DNA of 8,356 nucleotides from assembly GCA_025964295.1 (NCBI GenBank), contig JAOPZD010000225.1, positions 1-8,356 of the forward strand. The letters run 5' to 3'. Within the stretch, counting starts at the first letter, position 1. The number at the start of each line of letters is the position of its first letter. The notes beneath the pieces were generated by a model. The model made no database searches. It saw only the letters and a list, made by a program, of their open reading frames with translations, and was not told the origin of the DNA. The DNA comes from Conexibacter sp. (GTDB taxonomy: Bacteria > Actinomycetota > Thermoleophilia > Solirubrobacterales > Solirubrobacteraceae). Position numbers and translations under genes: made by a program. Shown here piece by piece: positions 1-5,574 of this stretch.

Positions 1-795
1 GACGACGGCTTCTTCCACGCCGACCCTCACCCGGGCAACTTCTTCGTCCAGCCTGAAGACCGCATCGCGATCATCGACTTCGGGATGGTCGGCGCGCTGG
101 ACGACCCGCTCCGCGAGGCGCTCACCGAGCTGCTGACCGGCATCGTCCGCGAGGACGCAGAGCACGTGGCCGAGGTCCTGATCGCGCTCGGCACGTCGAG
201 CGCTCGCATCGACCGCCGGGCTTTGGTCTTGGACCTCGCGTTGCTGCTGCGACGCTACGCGGGACGCGCGGTCGGCGACATCGCGCTCGGCCAGGCGATC
301 AGCGACGTCCTGGAGATCACCCGCCGGCATCGCTTGCGACTGCCGCGCGACTTGGCGCTGCTCACCAAGGCCTTGATCATGGAAGAGGGCTTGGCGGCGA
401 CGCTGGATCCCAGCTTCCGGATCGGGGACGCGCTCGCGCCCTTCGCCCGGCGCCATCTGCTGGCCCAGCTCTCCCCCGACGCGGTCCTGCGCCGCCTGCA
501 CCACCTCCTCGGCACGCTCGATGACGGCATCGAGGTCCACGTCCGCACGACCGACCTCGAGCCGCTGGTGGCACGCCTGGAACGGCTCGGCAACCGCATC
601 GCCGCGAGCGTCCTCGCGGCGGCGGCCATCGACAGCGTGGCCGAGCTGGCCGCCGCCGACCGCGTCCGCAAGCCGCCCGTCGCGGCCCGCGCGGCCGCGT
701 TGGCGGTGGTCGGCGGCTACGTGGCCTGGCGGCTACGGGCGGTCAATCACCATCATCCGGCGAGCACAGCTCACCAGGCTCCACGCGAGGCTTGA
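1..795 (+). CDS. UbiB/ABC1-family atypical protein kinase-like protein, C-terminal part (5' partial)
   Basis: The reading frame is open from base 1 and gives 264 residues, with the N-terminal half outside the window. Seen directly: HADPHPGN at residues 6-13 and IIDFGMVG at 24-31. These are the catalytic-loop and metal-binding DFG motifs that define the UbiB/ABC1/ADCK family. A helical region follows, and near the C-terminus there is a short hydrophobic stretch (about residues 222-240, alanine/valine rich) that could be the remnant of the membrane anchor seen in many members. Family members are atypical kinase/ATPase proteins linked to isoprenoid quinone synthesis or lipid distribution at the membrane. 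In actinobacteria, which often make menaquinone rather than ubiquinone, the exact role is usually unassigned, so no symbol is given. The stop lies 6 bases before the YceI-like gene, suggesting one transcript. Family assignment is secure; the substrate is unknown. Confidence 0.93.
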   Translation, partial: DDGFFHADPHPGNFFVQPEDRIAIIDFGMVGALDDPLREALTELLTGIVREDAEHVAEVLIALGTSSARIDRRALVLDLALLLRRYAGRAVGDIALGQAISDVLEITRRHRLRLPRDLALLTKALIMEEGLAATLDPSFRIGDALAPFARRHLLAQLSPDAVLRRLHHLLGTLDDGIEVHVRTTDLEPLVARLERLGNRIAASVLAAAAIDSVAELAAADRVRKPPVAARAAALAVVGGYVAWRLRAVNHHHPASTAHQAPREA

Positions 796-801
796 TCGTC
801 C

Positions 802-1351
802 ATGGACTCCGAGCACGATCGCCTGGCACCACTGGTGACGACCCAGAACGAGGCGGTCGCGGGCGCCGTGCTGCCGGAGGGCACCTGGCTCGTGGACCCC
901 GCGGCGGGCGGCGTCGGCTTCGAGGTCAGCACCTTGTGGGGTCTGGGCACGGTGCGCGGCACGTTCGCGCGCTATCGCGGCGAGCTGGTCGAAGGACCGC
1001 AGGGGGCAGCCGGCGAGCTCGTGATCGATGCCGCCAGCAACAGGCGCGACGAGCACCTCCGCTCGGGCGACTTCTTCGACGTCGCTCACCACGCGGAGAT
1101 CGTGTTCACCATCAGCGCGATCGGGGTTCGCCTCGACGGCGTGACCATCAGCGACGACCTGCGCGTCGGCGCCATGAGCGTCCATCTCGACCTGCCCGTT
1201 CTTCGCCATGCACAAGGGCGGGCACCTGACGCTGCACACCGTCACCTCGGTCCCACGGGCCCGCGCGCGGCTGACCTGGAACCGGCAGGGCACGGCCCGC
1301 GGCGACGCCAGGCTGATCGTCGACCTCGAGCTCGCGCGGCAGATCACCTGA
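802..1351 (+). pseudogene. YceI-family (lipocalin-like, isoprenoid-binding fold) gene with a frameshift
   Basis: The frame starting at ATG 802 encodes a clear YceI N-terminus: GTWLVDP, TLWGLGTVRGTFARYRG, GELVIDAAS, HLRSGDFFDV. It closely resembles the intact paralogue at 4245-4772. After codon 1198-1200 (the V of LDLPV) similarity stops in this frame and resumes in the next one, from about 1202 to the TGA at 1349-1351. The resumed part has LTWNRQGTARGDARL and LELARQIT, matching TWNKLGMVRGHAHL and LELELTREG of the paralogue. One extra base in 1195-1207 would explain the shift. Without correction the first frame reads on as Arg/Ala-rich nonsense to 1719. The copy also lacks about five residues (paralogue LSTK plus one) after the VIDAAS motif. 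No clear ribosome binding site precedes ATG 802. YceI proteins form a beta-barrel that binds isoprenoid lipids. It could be a real pseudogene or a one-base sequencing/assembly error. Confidence 0.85.
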
Positions 1352-1357
1352 TCGACG

Positions 1358-1373
1358 TGATGACCGCTCATCA
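1358..1373. promoter_or_regulatory. Perfect inverted repeat, possible operator or hairpin
   Basis: TGATGA (1358-1363) and TCATCA (1368-1373) form a perfect 6-base inverted repeat around CCGC. It sits 6 bases after the stop of the broken YceI gene and 23 bases before ATG 1397. A competing pairing, CCTGAT (1347-1352) with ATCAGG (1370-1375), overlaps it. The stem is AT-rich for this genome and no T-tract follows, so an intrinsic terminator is unlikely; a protein-binding site or chance are the alternatives. Confidence 0.25.
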
Positions 1374-1396
1374 GGCCCGCGCCGACCATCGGCGTC

Positions 1397-1687
1397 ATGC
1401 GCCCTCCACGGATCCCTCCCTTCCGCGGCGCCAAGCACGTCGTGCCCAGGCCGCTGTCGCTGCTCATCGACGAGATGATCGACTGGTACGTCTGGTGGGG
1501 CGAGGCGGCCCTCGCGGCGGCGGATGCCTACGCGCGCTGGTCGGTCGCTCCGGCCGGGCAGAAGACCGCACCGTTTGCCGACTACGTCTTGGCCCTCGGC
1601 GAGGAGGAGCGCACGGCAACCGCCTACTCCGAGGCCGCGGCAGCGGCCAACACGTACGCCAAGGCCTACGTCACGACGATGGGCTGA
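1397..1687 (+). CDS. Small hypothetical protein, Trp/Ala-rich, helical
   Basis: This is a 96-residue protein that I do not recognise. The first ~18 residues are basic and proline-rich (MRPPRIPPFRGAKH). The rest looks like two or three amphipathic helices: SLLIDEMIDWYVWWGEAALA with aromatic residues at 30-34, then ADAYARWS, and an Ala/Glu-rich C-terminal helix ending AYVTTMG. There is no signal peptide, no transmembrane segment long enough to be convincing, and no Cys. GC is concentrated at third positions and the composition is protein-like, which favours a real gene over the antisense frames. No Shine-Dalgarno sequence precedes ATG 1397; GTG 1442 is an alternative start that would drop the odd basic leader. 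It lies in the same direction as, and 42 bases before, the SnoaL-decarboxylase cassette, so co-transcription is likely. Function unknown. Confidence 0.6.
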   Translation: MRPPRIPPFRGAKHVVPRPLSLLIDEMIDWYVWWGEAALAAADAYARWSVAPAGQKTAPFADYVLALGEEERTATAYSEAAAAANTYAKAYVTTMG

Positions 1688-1695
1688 GGAGCGAC

Positions 1696-1719
1696 ATGTA
1701 CTACATCTTGATCCGATGA
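1696..1719 (+). other. Possible 7-codon mini-ORF (MYYILIR) coupled to the downstream gene
   Basis: GAGGAG at 1686-1691 overlaps the stop of the upstream ORF and stands 4 bases before ATG 1696, which opens MYYILIR and stops at TGA 1717-1719. That stop overlaps the GAGGAA (1718-1723) that serves the SnoaL-like gene at 1730. The codons (TAC TAC ATC TTG ATC CGA) are unlike the surrounding GC3-rich genes. It could be an upstream ORF or leader for translational coupling, or simply a ribosome-binding spacer without a translated product. Confidence 0.3.
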
Positions 1720-1729
1720 GGAACCCGCG

Positions 1730-2104
1730 ATGACCGCACAGTCCGATCTTCTCGATCTCGCCCGCGACGCGGCGGCCGCGCTGGACGCCGGCGATGCCGC
1801 TCGTCTGGCGGCGATGGTGACCGACGACGTCTACCTGCGACTCGGCAGCCAGGAGCCGATCCTCGGCAAGGAGGCGTTCATCGCAGCTGTCGAGGCCTCC
1901 GTTGCCTCGATCGCGGGCACCCGGCACGAGATCCTCGCCGCATGGGACGTCGGCGAGACGGCCGTGCTCGAGATGACCGTGCACTACCGGCGCCACGACG
2001 GCGGCGAGATCGCCCTGCCCTGCTGCAACATCTTCCGCTTCTCCGGCGACCAGATCGCGGACTACCGCGTCTACATGGACATCGCCCCGGTCTTCGCCGC
2101 GTGA
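1730..2104 (+). CDS. SnoaL-like / NTF2-fold protein (copy 1)
   Basis: A 124-residue protein with the pattern of the SnoaL-like NTF2 superfamily. An N-terminal helix pair (DLARDAAAALDAGDAARLAAM) is followed by VTDDVYLRLG, GKEAFIAAVEASVASI, then strands HEILAAWD, AVLEMTVHYRR, IALPCCNIFRF and the closing GDQIADYRVYMDIAPVF. Length is typical of stand-alone members (about 110-150). This fold forms an open cone that hosts cyclases, dehydratases, isomerases, or just ligand binding; residues that would fix a reaction are not clear here (Asp19 and His66 are candidates). ATG 1730 is supported by GAGGAA at 1718-1723 with a 6-base gap. The decarboxylase gene starts 4 bases after the stop, a spacing that suggests translational coupling and a shared pathway. 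Confidence 0.85.
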   Translation: MTAQSDLLDLARDAAAALDAGDAARLAAMVTDDVYLRLGSQEPILGKEAFIAAVEASVASIAGTRHEILAAWDVGETAVLEMTVHYRRHDGGEIALPCCNIFRFSGDQIADYRVYMDIAPVFAA

Positions 2105-2108
2105 CCCC

Positions 2109-3071
2109 ATGGGCCTCATCGTCGACTTCCACCATCACGTCATGCCCGACTTCTACTGGCGGGCCTCCAACGAGGACGGCCACGCCGCGGGCGGGATCAC
2201 GCCGCCACGCTGGAGCCTGGAAGGCGCGCTGAGCTTCCTCGACGCCGCGGAGATCGACGTCGCCGTCGCGTCCATCAGCACCCCGGGCGTGCACTTCGGC
2301 GACGACGAAGCAGCGCGCGAGCTCGCGCGCCGCACCAACGAGTACCTCGCCGAGATCGTCCGGGTACGTCCCGACCGCCTCGCGGCGCTGGCGGTGCTCC
2401 CGCTCCCGGACGTCGACGGCGCGCTGGAGGCGTTGGCCTACGCCTTCGACGAGCTCGGGCTCGACGGCGTCTCGCTGATGACCAACGCCGGCGGCGCCTA
2501 CCTCGGCGACAGCCGCTTCGACGCGCTGTTCGACGAGCTGCAGCGGCGCCGGGCGCTCGTGTTCGTCCACCCCACCGCCTCGCCGGACCCGACGGCGCAC
2601 ACGCTCGGCCTGCCCGATGCCCTGCTCGACTACCCCGTCGACACGTCGCGCGCGATCGCCAAGCTGCACTACAGCAACACCCTGGCCCGCACGCCCGACG
2701 TGCGCTACGTCTTCTCGCACGCCGGCGGGACGATCCCGTTCGTCGCCCATCGCTTCGGCATGATCGACGACATGGACGTCATCCCGGGCGCGGCGGAGCG
2801 CGGCTCGTTCTCGGCGACGCTTCCGCGCCTGCACTGGGACACGGCGTCGGCCTTCAGCGACGCGATCCTCACGTTCCTGCGCTCGGTCACCGGCCTGGGC
2901 AACGTGCTCTTCGGAACCGACTATCCGTACCCCGCCGACGCGATCACGATCGGCGCGCGCCGCCACGTCGAGACGACCAGCGCGCTCACCGACCTCGAAC
3001 GCGACGCGATCCTCGGCGGATCAGCGGTGCGGCTCATCCCGCGCCTCGCAACCCTGGCCGCGACGGCCTGA
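2109..3071 (+). CDS. ACMSD-type amidohydrolase-superfamily decarboxylase/hydrolase
   Basis: A 320-residue TIM-barrel metal enzyme of the amidohydrolase_2 group, which includes ACMSD, 6-methylsalicylate decarboxylase and gamma-resorcylate decarboxylase. Metal ligands visible: His8 and His10 in VDFHHHVMP, His154 in VFVHPTA, and Asp271 in LFGTDYPYP. His204 in YVFSHAGGTIPF matches the catalytic histidine. Spacing 154-204-271 closely follows ACMSD of Pseudomonas (177-228-294), so the active site looks complete. The SHAGGTIPF-HR segment and overall length are typical of the decarboxylase branch, and non-oxidative removal of CO2 from an aromatic or alicyclic acid is the best inference; hydrolysis remains possible. 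No signal peptide: cytosolic. The gene starts 4 bases after one SnoaL-like gene and is followed by a second after about 13 bases. It has no strong ribosome binding site of its own, suggesting coupled translation. The substrate cannot be read from the sequence. Confidence 0.9.
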   Translation: MGLIVDFHHHVMPDFYWRASNEDGHAAGGITPPRWSLEGALSFLDAAEIDVAVASISTPGVHFGDDEAARELARRTNEYLAEIVRVRPDRLAALAVLPLPDVDGALEALAYAFDELGLDGVSLMTNAGGAYLGDSRFDALFDELQRRRALVFVHPTASPDPTAHTLGLPDALLDYPVDTSRAIAKLHYSNTLARTPDVRYVFSHAGGTIPFVAHRFGMIDDMDVIPGAAERGSFSATLPRLHWDTASAFSDAILTFLRSVTGLGNVLFGTDYPYPADAITIGARRHVETTSALTDLERDAILGGSAVRLIPRLATLAATA

Positions 3072-3084
3072 GCCGGAGATGACC

Positions 3085-3528
3085 ATGACACCGCAGGAGA
3101 TCACCGATCGCGTAGCGATCCGCAGGCTGATCGACGCCTACGCCCACTGTGCCGACCGCCGTGACGCTGACGGCCAGAAGGCCCTCTTCACCGAGGACAC
3201 GACGTTCGTCGTCTACATGGACGGCCCGGACACCGAGCCCAGCAGCGAGCTGCACGGGCGCGAAGCGCTGACGCCCGTGTTCGACAACCTCAACACCTAC
3301 AAGACGACAACGCACTTCAACGGGCAGAGCATGATCACCGTCGAGGGCGACCGAGCCAGCGGCGAGAGCTACTGCCTCGCACACCACATCTTCACGGACG
3401 ACGGCGCGCGGAAGCTGATGGTCGCCTCGATCCGCTACCACGACGTCATGGTCCGCACCGGCGCGGACTGGCTGTTCGCCGAGCGCCGACTCTACGTCGA
3501 CTGGACCGAGACGCGGTCGCTCGGGTAG
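3085..3528 (+). CDS. SnoaL-like / NTF2-fold protein with dehydratase-like residues (copy 2)
   Basis: The protein has 147 residues from ATG 3085. This start is preferred because GGAG (3075-3078) stands 6 bases before it, whereas the in-frame ATG at 3079 directly abuts the same GGAG. The start RVAIRRLIDAYAHCADRRD is typical of the SnoaL_4 group; TTTHFNGQSMITVEGDRA and the closing WLFAERRLYVDW are also characteristic. Tyr19, Asp24 and His77 occupy positions similar to the catalytic set of scytalone dehydratase and bile acid 7-alpha-dehydratase BaiE (Tyr30/Asp35/His83), and the Asp/His pair also resembles LinA dehydrochlorinase. A dehydratase or related elimination/isomerisation activity is therefore plausible, but not proven. 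It follows the decarboxylase by about 13 bases in the same direction and probably closes that operon, since the next gene is convergent. Confidence 0.87.
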   Translation: MTPQEITDRVAIRRLIDAYAHCADRRDADGQKALFTEDTTFVVYMDGPDTEPSSELHGREALTPVFDNLNTYKTTTHFNGQSMITVEGDRASGESYCLAHHIFTDDGARKLMVASIRYHDVMVRTGADWLFAERRLYVDWTETRSLG

Positions 3529-3534
3529 CTGATC

Positions 3535-3549
3535 GCCGGCGCCGCCGGT
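3535..3549. terminator. Possible bidirectional hairpin terminator between convergent SnoaL-like genes
   Basis: CCGGC (3536-3540) pairs with GCCGG (3544-3548) around a 3-base loop, with an extra G-T pair outside. It lies in the 31-base gap between two convergent stop codons, where a shared terminator would be expected. There is no T-tract on either strand, so support is positional and weak. Confidence 0.3.
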
Positions 3550-3559
3550 CGGTGGGCCG

Positions 3560-4045
3560 TTAGCCCTGTCCGCGCTCAGCCGCGAGGGCCACGATGTGCA
3601 TGTTGCCGGTCGCCCACTGGATGGTGAACGTCAGTCCGGCGATCCGCCAGCCATCGGGGGTCCGCTTGAGCTGGTAGTCGTGGCGGCCGCCGACCGTCCA
3701 CATGGGACCGCCCGAGGCGTTGGTGAGCACGTGCACGCCCTGCATGTTGGCCGCGCAGGTCGCCTCATCGCCATCGAGGTCGATCACGTGACAGGCGATC
3801 AGGTGGTGGACGGCGTCGAGGCCGTCCAGCGACTGACGCCATCCCTCGACGAAATCCGCCACAGGGAGCGTCATCGGCTCGCCACCGAGGAGCGAGGTCC
3901 GGTCGCTGTAGACCGACTCGGTGAACACGCCGGCGAGCGCGTCCCAATCGCGCGCGTCGAGCAGCAGCGCAAGCCTTCCGATCAGCTCGAGGATCGCCAG
4001 GCGGTCCTCGGTCGCGGGGGCGGCGGGATCTGCGGTGGTCGTCAT
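3560..4045 (-). CDS. SnoaL-like / NTF2-fold protein (copy 3)
   Basis: A 161-residue SnoaL_4-type protein read leftwards from ATG 4045-4043. Seen: EDRLAILELIGRLALLLDARDWDAL near the N-terminus, FVEGWRQSLDGLDAVHHLIACH, a strand with DGDEATCAANMQGVHVL, and the closing DGWRIAGLTFTIQWATGN. Asp30 and His80/His81 keep the Asp-His pair of the dehydratase-like group, but the preceding tyrosine is replaced by Leu25, so activity may differ from copy 2. The start has GGAGG (complement of 4047-4051) only 1 base upstream, which is unusually tight; ATG at 4081 in the same frame would add 12 residues. It is convergent with copy 2 and divergent from the intact YceI gene, with which it shares the 4046-4244 control region. 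The longer open frame upstream of the start runs antisense across YceI and is not coding. Confidence 0.85.
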   Translation of the reverse strand: MTTTADPAAPATEDRLAILELIGRLALLLDARDWDALAGVFTESVYSDRTSLLGGEPMTLPVADFVEGWRQSLDGLDAVHHLIACHVIDLDGDEATCAANMQGVHVLTNASGGPMWTVGGRHDYQLKRTPDGWRIAGLTFTIQWATGNMHIVALAAERGQG

Positions 4046-4244
4046 GCCTCCAGCGTGCGTGACGATCGGGTGGCGAGGCATCGCCAGATTCGAGTGATCC
4101 GCACGGCACGCTGCGCGCCCGCCTGGACCGGTGCCCGGACGATCACTTGGATTGGACGACGCGGCCTCACCCCGCGCGCACCCAGGCTCGTCTTCGTCGC
4201 GTGCGATCAGCGAACGCGATCGACGAAGCCAGGAGGAACCCCGG
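4046..4244. promoter_or_regulatory. Divergent intergenic region with paired GATCACTYGRAT elements
   Basis: This 199-base gap separates the minus-strand SnoaL-like gene from the plus-strand YceI gene and must hold both promoters. Two related 12-base elements lie in opposite orientations: GATCACTTGGAT at 4141-4152 (+) and GATCACTCGAAT at 4088-4099 (-), identical at 10 of 12 positions, 53 bases apart and each reading toward its own gene. They could be binding sites for one regulator or matching promoter elements. No convincing -10/-35 pair could be assigned by eye. Confidence 0.4.
4192..4228 (+). promoter_or_regulatory. Inverted repeat next to the YceI ribosome binding site
   Basis: CTTCGTCG (4192-4199) and CGACGAAG (4221-4228) are perfect complements with 21 bases between them; the right arm ends 2 bases before the AGGAGG at 4231-4236. 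Within it, a 13-base unit starting GCGATC occurs twice in tandem (4203-4215 and 4216-4228, 10 of 13 identical). It could form an RNA hairpin affecting access to the ribosome binding site, or be an operator. GC-rich chance pairing is the alternative. Confidence 0.3.
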
Positions 4245-4772
4245 ATGTCCACCCAACCCGCCCAGATCGTCGACGTCCTCGTGCCCAAGGGCACGTGGAA
4301 CATCGACCCGGCAGCGAGCCAGATCGGCTTCACCGTCCGCACGCTGTGGGGCCTGGGCAAGGTGCGCGGCACCTTCGCCCGCTTCCACGGCAAGCTCATC
4401 TCGCAGCCAGACGGCATCGACGGCGAGCTCGTCATCGACGCGGCCAGCCTGTCGACGAAGAACAAGCAGCGTGACATCCACCTGCGCTCGACCGACTTCT
4501 TCGACGTCCAGCGCCACCCCGAGATCAGGTTCTCAATGCTCTCGATCCGCACGCACCGCCTCGGCGTCTCGATCGTCGGCGGCCTGCACGTCGGCGACGC
4601 GACGGTGCCCCTCGAGCTGATCGTCACCGTCGAGCAGCGCGACGGCCGCATGCACCTGGGCACCGAGACGAGCGTCACGCGCGAGAGCGTCGGGATGACC
4701 TGGAACAAGCTCGGGATGGTCCGCGGCCACGCGCACCTGAGCCTCGAGCTCGAGCTCACGCGCGAGGGCTAG
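4245..4772 (+). CDS. YceI-family protein, intact copy (lipocalin-like, isoprenoid-binding fold)
   Basis: A 175-residue protein that carries the full YceI pattern: KGTWNIDPAASQIGFTV, LWGLGKVRGTFARFHGKL, GELVIDAASLSTKNKQRD, HLRSTDFFDVQRHPEIRF, then strands ending in VGMTWNKLGMVRGHAHLSLELEL. ATG 4245 is chosen because AGGAGG (4231-4236) stands 8 bases upstream and the conserved domain begins shortly after; the longer open frame upstream lacks family similarity. There is no signal peptide, unlike the periplasmic Escherichia coli YceI, so this is the cytosolic type common in actinobacteria. Characterised members bind polyprenyl chains inside a beta-barrel and are linked to quinone metabolism, transport or stress; the ligand here is unknown. 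It is a paralogue of the broken copy at 802-1351 and lies 16 bases before a DedA-family gene, likely in one transcript. Confidence 0.93.
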   Translation: MSTQPAQIVDVLVPKGTWNIDPAASQIGFTVRTLWGLGKVRGTFARFHGKLISQPDGIDGELVIDAASLSTKNKQRDIHLRSTDFFDVQRHPEIRFSMLSIRTHRLGVSIVGGLHVGDATVPLELIVTVEQRDGRMHLGTETSVTRESVGMTWNKLGMVRGHAHLSLELELTREG

Positions 4773-4788
4773 TCGCCGAGCGCGCCGC

Positions 4789-5565
4789 ATGACGCCGACG
4801 CAGGGAGCCGGCGGCGAGGCCGACGTTGACGCGGCTCGGCGCCGCCCGGCACCCGGCGGCGCCCGTCTCTCGCTCGCGGCGGTCGCGACGGCGGCAATGG
4901 CCCTGACGGCTCTGGTGCTGCTGACGACCGGTGCGATCGCCGCGCCCGACCTCGCCGGGGCGCTGGCCGACCTCTCCGAGCGACTCGGCAGCTGGACGTA
5001 CGTGCTGGTCGCGCTGCTCGCGTTCTTGGAGACCGCGGCGTTCGTGGGGCTGATCGCTCCCGGCGAGACCGCGCTCGCGCTCGGTGGCGTGGTCGCGGCC
5101 CACGGGCAGGCCGACCTGCCGGTGATGATCGCCGTCGCGTGGCTCGGCGCCGCCGGCGGCGACCTCACGAGCTTCCTGCTCGGCCGGCGGTTCGGGCGCG
5201 CGGCGTTGGACCGGCACGGCGGCCGCATCGGCCTTGGCCCTGAGCGCGTGGCGCACGTCGAGGGGTTCTTCACCGCGCACGGCGCCAGAGCGATCCTCCT
5301 CGGCCGGTTCATCGGCCTGGTCCGCGCTGTCGCGCCGTTCCTGGCCGGCACGTCGGAGCTGACCCTGCGCGCGTTCCTGCCCTGGAGCCTGATCGGCACC
5401 GCGGCGTGGGCATCGCTGTTCGTGACCGTCGGCTATGCCTTCAGCTCGTCGTTCGAGCACGCGACCGGGACGCTGACCAAGGTGGCGCTGGGGCTCGCGC
5501 TCGTGATCGCCGGCGTGCTGGTCGTCCGGTCGCGACGCCGGCGCCGACTCGCGCCGACGTCCTGA
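4789..5565 (+). CDS. DedA-family (VTT domain) membrane protein
   Basis: A 258-residue integral membrane protein. An Arg-rich cytoplasmic N-terminus (residues 1-27) precedes a first membrane helix (about 28-50). The DedA core follows: LLAFLETAAFVGLIAPGETALALGG (about 76-100, including the conserved Glu81 and the PGE at 91-93), AAGGDLTSFLLGRRFG (121-136), FFTAHGARAILLGRFIGLVRAVAPFLAG (160-187) and a Trp-containing helix to about 216. A last helix (232-247) ends in an Arg cluster, indicating a cytoplasmic C-terminus. DedA proteins carry the VTT fold, are proposed to act in lipid translocation (undecaprenyl phosphate or phosphatidylethanolamine flipping in some members) and often depend on proton motive force. 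It is slightly longer than usual (about 200-220) because of the N-terminal leader. It ends 9 bases before the stop of the convergent GMC gene, leaving no room for a separate terminator. The family is secure; the transported lipid is unknown. Confidence 0.92.
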   Translation: MTPTQGAGGEADVDAARRRPAPGGARLSLAAVATAAMALTALVLLTTGAIAAPDLAGALADLSERLGSWTYVLVALLAFLETAAFVGLIAPGETALALGGVVAAHGQADLPVMIAVAWLGAAGGDLTSFLLGRRFGRAALDRHGGRIGLGPERVAHVEGFFTAHGARAILLGRFIGLVRAVAPFLAGTSELTLRAFLPWSLIGTAAWASLFVTVGYAFSSSFEHATGTLTKVALGLALVIAGVLVVRSRRRRRLAPTS

Positions 5566-5574
5566 CCCGGCGGT

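Noticed and set aside
1352..1719. Extension of the first YceI frame to a 305-residue protein ending MYYILIR.
   Set aside because: After the frame break the translation is low-complexity Arg/Ala-rich and unrelated to YceI; the real continuation is in the next frame.
733..2119. Long minus-strand open frames (733-1467 and 1148-2119) across the YceI remnant, small ORF and SnoaL copy 1.
   Set aside because: They are Arg/Ala/Gly-rich with no recognisable domain and lie antisense to genes with clear family motifs; GC-rich DNA commonly leaves such frames open.
1878..2966. 362-codon minus-strand frame over the decarboxylase gene.
   Set aside because: Composition is typical of an antisense shadow (very rich in Arg, Val, Glu and Gly) and the opposite strand encodes a complete catalytic enzyme.
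4046..4759. Upstream extension of the minus-strand SnoaL-like protein to 399 residues.
   Set aside because: The added part is antisense to the intact YceI gene and has Ser/Arg-rich nonsense composition; ATG 4045 starts just before the conserved domain.
4741..4760. Overlapping CTCGAG/GAGCTC palindromes near the end of the intact YceI gene.
   Set aside because: They encode the alternating Leu-Glu strand LELEL and are explained by coding content, not by a repeat or site.
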